48,354 nucleotides of DNA from Candidatus Omnitrophota bacterium. Its GTDB lineage: Bacteria; Hinthialibacterota; Hinthialibacteria; Hinthialibacterales; Hinthialibacteraceae. The notes beneath the pieces are model-generated. The model saw only the letters and a program-made list of their open reading frames with translations. It was not told where the DNA came from and made no database searches. The stretch spans positions 25,217 through 73,570 of the forward strand of contig JBFMBP010000056.1 in NCBI GenBank assembly GCA_040755155.1, in the 5' to 3' direction. Of the stretch, positions 34,706 through 42,764 are shown in pieces. How positions within the stretch are numbered: the first letter of the stretch is position 1; each line of letters opens with the position of its first letter. The translations under genes were made by a program, and so were the position numbers.

Positions 34706-35362
34706 TTATTTCAATTCATCCATTATTCGAAAATACCAATCGCCGGAGTATTGTAAGCGTTGAAATCGGGCCAACCATTGGTCTGTATTTTCAAAGGTTA
34801 AGCTGGTAACGGCCCATTTTTTGATGGTTTCCAATTGATGATCGGTTACAAACGAGCCAACGCGGATAAATATATCCTTCTTGGAAACGCGCATCATTTC
34901 TTGAATCGAACGATCGACGCCGTCCGGATATAGATTGTGGATGCAATCGATGCTTAGGACCAAGTCGATTTGAGCGTCGTCAAAAGGCAAGGAATCAGCG
35001 CTTGCGACTTTAAAATTTTTTGCGATTTCCGATGGAACTTGGGAAATAGCGTATTCGCTGATGTCGCAACCGTATACGTTTTGGATTCCCAATTTAAAGA
35101 ATTCGTACATTAAATATCCCTTGGCGCAGCCCACTTCGAGCACATTCGATTCAGGTGTCAAACCATAATGGGCGATCATCTCTTCTGCGACGGGCTTCCA
35201 GCGCCCGTCATAATAATATCCGCCATATCCCAGTTCGCCGTCGAAATACTCATAGCCATACTTTTTCAATGCGGCGACTTCTTGAGGAGACAAATTCAAG
35301 CGTTTTTGAATGCGTTCGCCTCGCTGCGTAACGGGTAATTTTTGAAAAAAGTCGATGTGCAT
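34706..35362 (-). CDS. SAM-dependent class I methyltransferase
   Basis: A 218-residue methyltransferase with a clear motif I (NVLEVGCAKGYLMYEF), motif II (VYGCDISEYAIS), motif III (VASADSLPFDDAQIDLVLSIDCIHNL) and a post-motif segment VDRSIQEMMRVSKKDIFIRVGSF. The substrate is not identifiable. As the last gene of the minus-strand glycan operon it probably methylates the sugar or an attached group. 29 bp follow the formyltransferase stop. It is convergent with the ABC transporter gene, and no clear terminator is seen in the 59-bp gap. Confidence 0.83.
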   Translation of the reverse strand: MHIDFFQKLPVTQRGERIQKRLNLSPQEVAALKKYGYEYFDGELGYGGYYYDGRWKPVAEEMIAHYGLTPESNVLEVGCAKGYLMYEFFKLGIQNVYGCDISEYAISQVPSEIAKNFKVASADSLPFDDAQIDLVLSIDCIHNLYPDGVDRSIQEMMRVSKKDIFIRVGSFVTDHQLETIKKWAVTSLTFENTDQWLARFQRLQYSGDWYFRIMDELK

Positions 35363-35391
35363 AATTTACTCCCGCCAAATATAAATATATC

Positions 35392-36288
35392 TTAGCAAAC
35401 ATGTTTTCCGGTTAGGCGATCATTTATTTGAATGTCGCGGCCTTCAATTTCCCAATCAATGACGTCTACGGTTCCTTTTTTCACAGCTACTCTAAATTCT
35501 GCATCCCCTTTTGACATAACAGCGCCAGGGATGGCCGATTGATCTGCTTCCTCGCCGGGCACTTTCAAACGCCATATGAATATTTTTTTGTCGCCCAACC
35601 ATGCAAAAGCCCCAGGATAAGGTTTCGAGAGCGCGCGAACGAAATTATAAATATCTTTAGGAGATTGATTCCAATTAATTAATCCATCTTCCGGTTTGCG
35701 GGGAGGAACATAAAGCGCCTTTTTTTCATCTTGTGGGATGCCGTTAATTTTTCCTTCGGTCTTGAATCGGCGTAAGACGTCCGCCAACAATCGCTGCCCG
35801 ACCGATTCGATTTTAGGACGCACATCGTAAGCGCTTTCTGTTTCGAGAATAGGAAAAGGATATTGCGCAATGATATCGCCGTTATCTAATCCTTCTGTGA
35901 TATAGTGACATGTAACGGCGCCCTCGGTTTCGCCGTTTATAATCATCCAGTTAATCGGGTGAGCGCCGCGATATCGCGGCAACGGAGCGCCGTGCATATT
36001 GATTGCGCCGAAGCGAGGAATATCGATGATGTTTTTTTTGAACAGAAAATGGTATTCGCCGATAACAATCAAATCGGGCGCAAGGGAAGAAACGATATCA
36101 TGGATTATCGAGTCCAAGCGAAAGTGATGAATCGCAATAATTTTTTTCTGGTTGCAATATTCCAGCATTTCTTTGGCGCGTTCAGCCATATTGCCCGTAC
36201 TGTTATGCCAAAATACGGCCGCTAAATCGGTTTCTTCATGACATTTCGAAACATACCCCGGATTATGGCCAAAATAGATCGTGCGCAT
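35392..36288 (-). CDS. Sugar N-formyltransferase-like protein (methionyl-tRNA formyltransferase fold)
   Basis: A 298-residue enzyme. The catalytic core has AIN97MH99GAPLPRYRGAHPINWMI and ITEGLD135NGDI, i.e. the Asn-His-Asp triad of 10-formyl-tetrahydrofolate formyltransferases. VIGEYHFLFKK precedes it. The C-terminal region (PEDGLINW, FVRALSKPYPGAFAWL) follows the FMT/ArnA C-terminal pattern. The N-terminus (TIYFGHNPGYVSK) lacks the usual VFAGTP start. Next to a DegT aminotransferase it most likely formylates an amino sugar nucleotide (as VioF, FdtF or WlaRD do). It is not the housekeeping Fmt, because no def/fmt neighbours are present. Confidence 0.85.
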   Translation of the reverse strand: MRTIYFGHNPGYVSKCHEETDLAAVFWHNSTGNMAERAKEMLEYCNQKKIIAIHHFRLDSIIHDIVSSLAPDLIVIGEYHFLFKKNIIDIPRFGAINMHGAPLPRYRGAHPINWMIINGETEGAVTCHYITEGLDNGDIIAQYPFPILETESAYDVRPKIESVGQRLLADVLRRFKTEGKINGIPQDEKKALYVPPRKPEDGLINWNQSPKDIYNFVRALSKPYPGAFAWLGDKKIFIWRLKVPGEEADQSAIPGAVMSKGDAEFRVAVKKGTVDVIDWEIEGRDIQINDRLTGKHVC

Positions 36289-36298
36289 TATTCTTGTC

Positions 36299-37384
36299 TT
36301 ATACGAAATTGGGATGAATCTTCGCGTCAGGATTTATCATATCTTCAATAATCAAATTGAGGGGGTCCAACCGGCAGCCGATAGGACATTGATTGACATC
36401 GAGATTTTCTAACAATTCTTTGCGTTGCTTTCCGTTCCAAACCGCTTCAAAAGAACCTTCCTTCAGGATATTGCCGATGCAAAATCGCTCCTGGCCGTGT
36501 AAATTACCGCAGATGTAAAGATTGCCGTCGGGATCGAAAAAGGTAGAAAAAGATTGTCCATGGCATTTTTGATATCCTCGATTATTCTTTGCAGGGGCGC
36601 CGACCACTTTATTAAACTGCGCGTATTTAGCATATACGGCGAAGCCTTCGGCTTCCAGTTTTTGGGTTTCTTTCATCAACTCCAAGACTTCATCCAACGG
36701 GATCAGATTTTCTTCATGCTCCTCGACATTCTGATTTTTATAAACGGGTTTAATTTCGAAATAATCCACTCCGATCTCTTTCCATAAACTACAGGCCGAT
36801 AATAACGATTTCCAATTATGATGGTTAACGGAAAATTGTACGCCCACAGTGGGGAAGGAATGGGAATTCCGTTTATTCAAAGCGGTTTTAACGTTTTCTA
36901 CAATTTTATCGAAATCGTTAATCTGACGACCGGAGTGGTGGATGTGATTATGTTCTTCGGCGGTGGCTGCAGAAACGGAAACTCTCATAAAGGTGTGAGT
37001 ATCCAAAATCGCCTGCAATTTGTCTCCTTTCAGGAGAGAGCCGTTCGTAAAAAGCCCCAAATCAACGCCGGCGTTCTTGATTCCCTTTACGATTTCGACG
37101 AAATGAGGATGCATCGTCGGTTCGCCAGTGCCTACGAGGGTAATCGCCTTTAAACCTAGCCGCGCGGCTTCTTCCACTAAGTTGACAATCATATCCTTCG
37201 AGGCGAAATTATTCTCATTATAATGGCTGGATATGGCGTCATAAGCATAACACCAGATGCAAGCGTGATTGCACAGGTTCGTCAAACCGACAATCATATG
37301 AATGGGATAACAATCGCCAGTTTTTAAATAGGGATAAAGATGATCCCAATGATAGTAAACTTTATCGAAACTTAAACGGTGCAT
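36299..37384 (-). CDS. Radical SAM/SPASM-like protein
   Basis: A 361-residue radical SAM enzyme with the cluster motif C38-x3-C42-x2-C45 (LTNLCNHACIWC), AITLVGTGEPTMHP (SAM-binding GGE-type) and LGLFTNGSLL. The C-terminal region has DPDGNLYICGNLHGQERFCIGN and CPIGC, which resembles a SPASM/twitch auxiliary cluster domain. Radical SAM proteins of this kind in glycan clusters carry out deoxygenation, dehydration or epimerisation of sugars, or modify peptides. The substrate is unknown. AAGGAG lies close to the ATG. The formyltransferase begins 10 bp after its stop. Confidence 0.85.
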   Translation of the reverse strand: MHRLSFDKVYYHWDHLYPYLKTGDCYPIHMIVGLTNLCNHACIWCYAYDAISSHYNENNFASKDMIVNLVEEAARLGLKAITLVGTGEPTMHPHFVEIVKGIKNAGVDLGLFTNGSLLKGDKLQAILDTHTFMRVSVSAATAEEHNHIHHSGRQINDFDKIVENVKTALNKRNSHSFPTVGVQFSVNHHNWKSLLSACSLWKEIGVDYFEIKPVYKNQNVEEHEENLIPLDEVLELMKETQKLEAEGFAVYAKYAQFNKVVGAPAKNNRGYQKCHGQSFSTFFDPDGNLYICGNLHGQERFCIGNILKEGSFEAVWNGKQRKELLENLDVNQCPIGCRLDPLNLIIEDMINPDAKIHPNFV

Positions 37385-37400
37385 TTTTCCGCTCCTTCAT

Positions 37401-37429
37401 TTCGGGAATAATTCCCGAACTGTTTTTTT
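37401..37429 (+). terminator. Intrinsic-terminator-like hairpin in antisense sense
   Basis: TTCGGGAAT-A-ATTCCCGAA (37401-37419) is followed by CTG and seven T (37423-37429) on the plus strand, but both flanking genes are on the minus strand. On that strand it is a hairpin just before the ribosome site of the radical SAM gene. It may block antisense transcription or shape the minus-strand mRNA. Confidence 0.5.
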
Positions 37430-37482
37430 AACGCAGATTATTCGCCGATCGTTTCGCCGCGTCCGGGAAAATGATAATTTAG

Positions 37483-38553
37483 TCATTCTCTTTTATAATA
37501 AGAGTAGATCGCCTCTATTACTCTTCTTATCTCTTCATCGTTCAGGTCGGGATAAATTGGCAGCGAGGCTCCATTTCCAGAAAGCAAGCGCGAATTTTTA
37601 TTTTCCTTGATATTATGGCCAAAATGATCCGACAAGCAACCGCTTGGAAGAGGCTTGCGGATCAGTACGCCTTTCCGGGCGGAAAATTCGATCAAAGGCG
37701 ACGACTCCTCGCCGCACAAAACGACAAAGCGGTAGAATGTCCTATCGCGGTCGCCGAACGAATGCGGCAGCGTTATTTTTCCGTCAATTTCCAGTCCGCG
37801 CAGTTCTTCCATATAGGTCATGGCAATGGAATTTCGCTTTGCGATCATCGCGGGCAATTTTTCGAGTTGCGCCAACGCAATGGAAGCGACGACATCGCTT
37901 AATCGGTAATGGTATTGGGGAGAATCGTTAAGACCGTATCGCAAGTTATTCAGCCGTTCGAATCTCTGGGGATTATTCGACAATACGACTCCTCCTTCCC
38001 CGGCGGCGAGAAGTTTGCTTCCTTCGAAGCTGAAGCAGGAATAGTCTCCAAACGATCCGATTTTTTGACCGCGATAGGCGGCGCCGGCGGAGTGGGCGCA
38101 ATCTTCGATTAGAGGGATGTTCAAGGACAAAAAATCCTGCAAATCCGCAGGGCAACCAAACATATGGGGCAATACGATCGCCTTTGTATTTTCATGCGCC
38201 CGCAATCGGACGTCGTCGATATTCAAACTAATGTCGTCGAGATTGATATCGCAAAAAATCGGCGTTCCGCCTGCGGTTTTCACGCAATCGTAAAGACATC
38301 GGCAGGCGAAATCGGGAACAATCACCTCGTCCTTTTCATCGTCTACGCCGAGAGATTTTAACGCCAAATGCAATCCAAGCGTTCCCGCGCTGACGGGAAC
38401 GCCGTCATACCCGCCGACAATATCAACCAGACTGCGAACCAATTGACTCGCCAAAGATCCCTCGTTCACGAGTCTGGATTTCAACACGCCCATTACGGCG
38501 GCGATTTCCCTGTCGTCCAAAGACGGCTTCGTATGAGCGACTATTGCATCCAT
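37483..38553 (-). CDS. DegT/DnrJ/EryC1/StrS aminotransferase (second)
   Basis: A 356-residue PLP enzyme. It has VSAGTLGLHLALKSL (phosphate-binding segment), DEVIVPDFACRCLYDCV, LPHMFGCPADLQDF, IPLIED151CAHSAGAAY and the Schiff-base motif CFSFEGSK180LLAAGEGGVV. GVLIRKPLPSG and LPIYPDLNDEEI close the protein. It aminates a keto-sugar nucleotide, giving the amino sugar that the formyltransferase in the same operon could then modify. It is only 29% to 35% alike by eye to the enzyme at 22783 and is not a duplicate of it. It starts four bases after the stop of the upstream FemAB/GNAT-like gene. Confidence 0.9.
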   Translation of the reverse strand: MDAIVAHTKPSLDDREIAAVMGVLKSRLVNEGSLASQLVRSLVDIVGGYDGVPVSAGTLGLHLALKSLGVDDEKDEVIVPDFACRCLYDCVKTAGGTPIFCDINLDDISLNIDDVRLRAHENTKAIVLPHMFGCPADLQDFLSLNIPLIEDCAHSAGAAYRGQKIGSFGDYSCFSFEGSKLLAAGEGGVVLSNNPQRFERLNNLRYGLNDSPQYHYRLSDVVASIALAQLEKLPAMIAKRNSIAMTYMEELRGLEIDGKITLPHSFGDRDRTFYRFVVLCGEESSPLIEFSARKGVLIRKPLPSGCLSDHFGHNIKENKNSRLLSGNGASLPIYPDLNDEEIRRVIEAIYSYYKRE

Positions 38554-38557
38554 TTGT

Positions 38558-39637
38558 TTACAATCCTAATCGATATAAGGGAAAATAAGTAGAATTTGTA
38601 AGGGAAATCCCACTTTTCTTCGCTATTTCGCAAAGCGTTTCGTAAGATTTCTGGTCGTGGATTCGAGCGCCTACATAATAGGGAATTTTATCTTTGGAAA
38701 ATTTCGATTTGAAGCGGCATATCGATTCCGCGCCGCCGCCCAAATGCAAAATCTCATAATGATTCGATATTCCCCAAAGTATGAGCGAATAGATCATGAA
38801 ATCGTTAGGCCGCAGCGACGCCGCTTCTTGATCGCTTCCCGTCAGATGATGATAACACACGTTGTCGTGATGGAGAACGATAGAGGCGGCGATAGGACGC
38901 TGGTGGCTGTCCGAAACGATGAAAAGCGAAGATCCCTCGCATTCCATTATCAGCCGATCGAAATAATCGTGGGAAAAGTAGAAGTAAGGGTTCGCTTTCA
39001 ACCTGTCCATGGAGGCCCAGTAGAGAAGCCGAAATATTTCACTATTTTCCGCGCATTTTTCGGCGCGGCGAAAGGATAATCGAGAGGATTGCGCTCTTCG
39101 TAGATTCTTCTTGACCGAATAATCGAAAGCGTCGTAAATTTGTTGAATGTCTTTTTTTAGATCCACATATATATTATCGCCGACTTTTCTGCATAGATGA
39201 GTCCTCTGGACCGTTTCGGCGTCTGTTAGAAATGGATCGAATCGGACGAATTCGGAGACAATCCGCCGGTCTCGGCAATAATGCTCGATGGAAGCGAATA
39301 ATTCACTCGCCAAATCATTGTGTTCGGCGGAAGAATCGGCGTTGCTGACGACGCAGTAAAATTCGTGAGGAGCCGTTATGTCCCGATAGGGTTGAGGAAT
39401 TTCTCGAAAGAGCGGGATATCGCGAATTTGGCGCATGGCATAGGGGATCATCGCATATCGATCGCCCTTGAAAAGCGCCATAATTTTTATGGGACAGCGA
39501 TCCGCCAATTGCGCGCATTTTAAGTAGGAAGGAAGAAAAAATGCGCTCTTATTGGCGATTCCCGCAGCGAGGCGATCGTATTCGGCGCAATCTTCCGTCA
39601 AATCGAATATTTTGAACGAGGGATTAATGTCAGACAT
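38558..39637 (-). CDS. FemAB/BioF2-like GNAT-fold transferase
   Basis: A 359-residue protein of the FemAB-like/GNAT acyl-transferase type. Typical segments are YDAFDYSVKKNLRRAQSSRLSFRRA, LYWASMDRLKANPYFYFS, SDSHQRPIAASIVLHHDNVCYHHLTGSD and HLGGGAESICRFKSKFS. In this family the second half forms the acyl-CoA- or tRNA-linked donor-binding fold. It probably adds an acyl or aminoacyl group to a sugar or amino sugar. The donor is unknown. The first eight bases overlap the 3' end of the upstream gene, and the aminotransferase gene starts four bases after its stop, so it lies in a tight operon. Confidence 0.75.
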   Translation of the reverse strand: MSDINPSFKIFDLTEDCAEYDRLAAGIANKSAFFLPSYLKCAQLADRCPIKIMALFKGDRYAMIPYAMRQIRDIPLFREIPQPYRDITAPHEFYCVVSNADSSAEHNDLASELFASIEHYCRDRRIVSEFVRFDPFLTDAETVQRTHLCRKVGDNIYVDLKKDIQQIYDAFDYSVKKNLRRAQSSRLSFRRAEKCAENSEIFRLLYWASMDRLKANPYFYFSHDYFDRLIMECEGSSLFIVSDSHQRPIAASIVLHHDNVCYHHLTGSDQEAASLRPNDFMIYSLILWGISNHYEILHLGGGAESICRFKSKFSKDKIPYYVGARIHDQKSYETLCEIAKKSGISLTNSTYFPLYRLGL

Positions 39638-40928
39638 TTTCGTAAAAATCGATCAATCTTTTTATTCGTTCGACAATGGAAAAATGGCGTTTCTGTTTTT
39701 TGATATGTTCCGCATTCGCCGAAAATCGATTCTGCATTTGCGAAACCGCGGCGGAAGGATTCGATAGCAAATCGCTCAGATCCGCAGTAAGCCGATATCG
39801 ATAGAGAAGCCAATCCATGAATCGACCGCTATTTTCGTAAAAAATGGGCAATTCCGCATCGATGAAGTCGAATACTTTGTTGCCTATTCCATAATTCCTC
39901 TTGGTTCTTCTATACATCGCATCGCTTTCCACAGAAGGACAGCATAGCATTCCGCCATGACAAAAGAAAAACATATCCTGAATCAAACGATCCGGGGATA
40001 GCCAATGACGAGAAATGAACGAATTGGTTTGCATAAGCTGTTGTAGGAATGGTTCATTCTTGTCGATTACTGGGCAATACATTCGAACATAGACGCTGTA
40101 TTGGGATAAATATAACGCCATTTGAAGGTGATAATTATTGGGATGATTAATTTCTTCATCCGCATTAATGCTTAGATTCCCCACGAGAGCAACGCAAAAC
40201 TTATCAAAATCATTTTTCTTTGGAGTATGAAAATCCGTATTCCAACACATTTCGGGGAAAAAAATTCTTGATCCCGAATACTTATAGCCGTGATGTCTTT
40301 TGGCGTATTGCGTTTCGATGCTCCGGCAACACAAACCGTCCGCATTCTCTAGGCAATATCGTTCTTTATTAAGTTGTTTGGGATATTTCGATTCGAGGCG
40401 CTCCTCGTCCACCATCCCCGCCAATACGTCGTAATCGTCAAAGACGATCTTTCCGGGACGATGCCGGACAAACAATTCGGCCGTATTGAAGTTCCAGCAT
40501 GAAAATACATGATAAACAACGGGACTATATTGAGAGGCCAACAACAATGCCTCCCAAGAACTGCGGTATGATCGATGTTCCGCGCAATACTGCGCTGGAT
40601 CGAAAGTAGGCTCCTCCTTATGCAACAAAACCACTTTCCACCCATTTTGTTGCAATCCATAGGCGATTTTGGCTTCCCGCGATCTCGGAAAATCGGATAC
40701 GAGAACGGCTAATCGAGAAACGCGGGGACGGCGACAAGCGCGCCGAGCGGCGAGGATGGCTCGTATTCTCATCGGCGCTTCCATGCACTTCCGCGCCGCG
40801 CCTGCCAATATATTTTTCCGTTTATACCACCAGTCGTTGATCGGCTTAGGAATAAGTTTACAAGAAACGCGTCTCGCCTTCGAGAACAAAGATTCCGCCC
40901 TTTCCAATGCCATTGTTAAAAATACCAT
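39630..40928 (-). CDS. Probable glycosyltransferase (GT-B-like)
   Basis: A 432-residue protein. It starts with a basic region, then VLVSDFPRSREAKIAYGLQQNGWKVVLLHKEE, the usual first Rossmann unit of GT-B glycosyltransferases. FDDYDVLAGMV and ENADGLCCRSIETQYA resemble the acceptor half, and CVALVGNLSINADEE, YGIGNKVFDFIDAELPIFYEN resemble the donor half with its E/K-type loop. I cannot assign a family number. It is the first gene of the minus-strand glycan operon and the only glycosyltransferase candidate in either sugar cluster. No ribosome site is evident. A promoter-like pair lies just upstream. Confidence 0.6.
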   Translation of the reverse strand: MVFLTMALERAESLFSKARRVSCKLIPKPINDWWYKRKNILAGAARKCMEAPMRIRAILAARRACRRPRVSRLAVLVSDFPRSREAKIAYGLQQNGWKVVLLHKEEPTFDPAQYCAEHRSYRSSWEALLLASQYSPVVYHVFSCWNFNTAELFVRHRPGKIVFDDYDVLAGMVDEERLESKYPKQLNKERYCLENADGLCCRSIETQYAKRHHGYKYSGSRIFFPEMCWNTDFHTPKKNDFDKFCVALVGNLSINADEEINHPNNYHLQMALYLSQYSVYVRMYCPVIDKNEPFLQQLMQTNSFISRHWLSPDRLIQDMFFFCHGGMLCCPSVESDAMYRRTKRNYGIGNKVFDFIDAELPIFYENSGRFMDWLLYRYRLTADLSDLLSNPSAAVSQMQNRFSANAEHIKKQKRHFSIVERIKRLIDFYENV

Positions 40929-41285
40929 AATCCGCGCATGAAACCCATAATAGTTAGGTACCAGTTATATTCAAGGGAATTAAATTCTTAACAAAAGAGA
41001 CTGGATTTTTGATCCTCCGCGTTGATGCCCTTCAATGATCTTCGCATCACTCAATTAATGGACAGGCTTGTTGAAAATTCAGACAACCGCGAAACGCCGT
41101 CAGCCGATCGAATAGAACAGGCGCCGTCCCTTGCTGTTTATCTCGTATACTCTATGACCGCTTGACGCTCTCAAGTATCTGAAAGAAAATCGAAATTTGA
41201 CGCCGAATCCTTACTTTTAGCGTTTTGGAGTTTTACTAGAGAGAGACGCCGTCTTTCCGTAAACGAAAAAAGAAAGAAACAAGAT
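40929..41285. other. 357-bp region between divergent operons
   Basis: Contains the minus-strand promoter at 40947-40974. No convincing promoter or strong ribosome site is seen for the plus-strand gene at 41286. TATACT and TTGACG are present near 41155-41165 but at wrong spacing. No gene is seen. Confidence 0.5.
40947..40974 (-). promoter_or_regulatory. Sigma-70-type promoter of the minus-strand glycan operon
   Basis: TTGAAT (complement of 40969-40974), a 16-base spacer, and TATTAT (complement of 40947-40952, five of six -10 bases). Predicted start near 40940 gives a leader of about 12 bases before the ATG at 40928, close to leaderless. Confidence 0.5.
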
Positions 41286-42734
41286 ATGAAGAGATTGGCG
41301 CTGGTGCAGCCGAATAGCCGTTGGGGCGGAACGCAAAGTTGGGATGTTTTCCCCTACAATTTATGTTTGCTCGCCGCCGTCTTACGCGAAAAGTACGATG
41401 TCGAAATTCTCGACGCCAACGTAGACGATCTGTCTATTGACGCCGCCGTCGAAAGAATAAAATCCGGGCGTTACGACTATATCGGCATTACCTGTCTCGC
41501 TGTCGAATATTCGAAAAGCATCCGGGAATTAAGCCGGGAAATCAAGAAACAACTCCCCCATTCCCTCATCATCCTTGGAGGAGTATATTGCACGTTGCTT
41601 CCGGAAATGGCGATGGAGGACGAATGCATCGATTATTGCGTTCTGGGAGAGGGAGAGAAAGTCCTTGAAGAACTCTTGCGCTGCATCGATGCCCATACGC
41701 CGCCCGAACGCCTCGATGGAGTGGCGTTTCGAACCAACGGCGCAGCGACGATTCGTCCTCAACAGGAATATATTTCCGATTTGGATGCTCTTCCTTTACC
41801 GGCGTACGATTTGGTTCAATTCGAAAAATACGCCTACGTTGACGATAAATTCAGTTTTAGCAACACTCGCGACGCCGTCCCTGTCGCCAAGATCTACGCC
41901 TCTCGCGGCTGTCCCGCCGGCTGCAATTTCTGCGCTGTGGAAAGCATAATGGGAAAACGATTCCGCTACCGATCCTGCGAGAGCGTCATTAAGGAAATTG
42001 AATTGTTGATCGACCGTTACGGCGTCAAGGAGATCGTTTTCTATGACGACAACCTTATCTATGAAAAAAATCGAGCCAAGCAATTATTCAGAAAAATTAT
42101 CGAACGCCATTTCGATCTGAAATTCAAAGCGGCGAATATCGCCGTCTATCGCCTCGACGAAGAGATGATCGACTTAATGAAAGAGGCGGGTTTTACAAAC
42201 ATGGTCTTCGCGGTAGAATCGGCTTGCGATCGCGTATTGCAGGAAATCATGGGAAAACCGCTTACGACGAAAGATATCAAAAGCAAGATCGATTATTCCA
42301 AAAAACTCGGTTTTCGTTGCGCCGCTCTTTTCGTCGTTGGAAATCCGGGGGAAACATGGGACGAAATCCGCCGCACCTTCGCTTTCGCGGAGGAATTGGA
42401 CGTCTATTGCCATTTTTCCATCGCCACTCCCTTGCCCAAAACCCGCCTTTACGAGACGGCGGTCGCGGAAAATTATCTTACCTCCGACTTCGATTTCTCC
42501 GCTTATTCGGGTTGTTCGAAAGGGTATATTCTGACCGGCGAATTCGCCCCGTTCGACTTGGAAGTTTTACGCGCGTACGAATGGGATAGGATTAATTTCA
42601 GCACGCCGGAAAAACGAAGACGCTCCGCCTGCTTTTTCAAGGTTTCCGAAGAAGAAGTCGTCGACTTTGCGCGCGGGGCGAGAAAGTATATTCAAGACGT
42701 CTACGTCAATGACGCTTCCAAAAAACTGAAATAG
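41286..42734 (+). CDS. B12-binding-type radical SAM protein (paralogue)
   Basis: A 482-residue protein with the B12-binding plus radical SAM layout. The N-terminal half has ALVQPNSRWGGTQSW, YNLCLLAAVLREKYDVEILDANVDD and ILGGVYCTLLPE, typical of the cobalamin-binding fold. The barrel has C209-x3-C213-x2-C216 (YASRGCPAGCNFC), FYDDNLIYEKNRAKQLF and AVESACDRVLQEIMGKPLT. The cysteines carry the same residue numbers as in the protein at 35-1495. It lies 30 bp before recN on the same strand and could be cotranscribed. The substrate is unknown. Proximity to the sugar clusters would suit a sugar or lipid modification. Confidence 0.87.
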   Translation: MKRLALVQPNSRWGGTQSWDVFPYNLCLLAAVLREKYDVEILDANVDDLSIDAAVERIKSGRYDYIGITCLAVEYSKSIRELSREIKKQLPHSLIILGGVYCTLLPEMAMEDECIDYCVLGEGEKVLEELLRCIDAHTPPERLDGVAFRTNGAATIRPQQEYISDLDALPLPAYDLVQFEKYAYVDDKFSFSNTRDAVPVAKIYASRGCPAGCNFCAVESIMGKRFRYRSCESVIKEIELLIDRYGVKEIVFYDDNLIYEKNRAKQLFRKIIERHFDLKFKAANIAVYRLDEEMIDLMKEAGFTNMVFAVESACDRVLQEIMGKPLTTKDIKSKIDYSKKLGFRCAALFVVGNPGETWDEIRRTFAFAEELDVYCHFSIATPLPKTRLYETAVAENYLTSDFDFSAYSGCSKGYILTGEFAPFDLEVLRAYEWDRINFSTPEKRRRSACFFKVSEEEVVDFARGARKYIQDVYVNDASKKLK

Positions 42735-42764
42735 CGCCGATCGAAAAATCGAGACTAAATTTCC

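Noticed and set aside
35392-36288. Housekeeping methionyl-tRNA formyltransferase
   Set aside because: The catalytic core fits, but the usual N-terminus is absent and the neighbours are sugar genes rather than def or rsmB.
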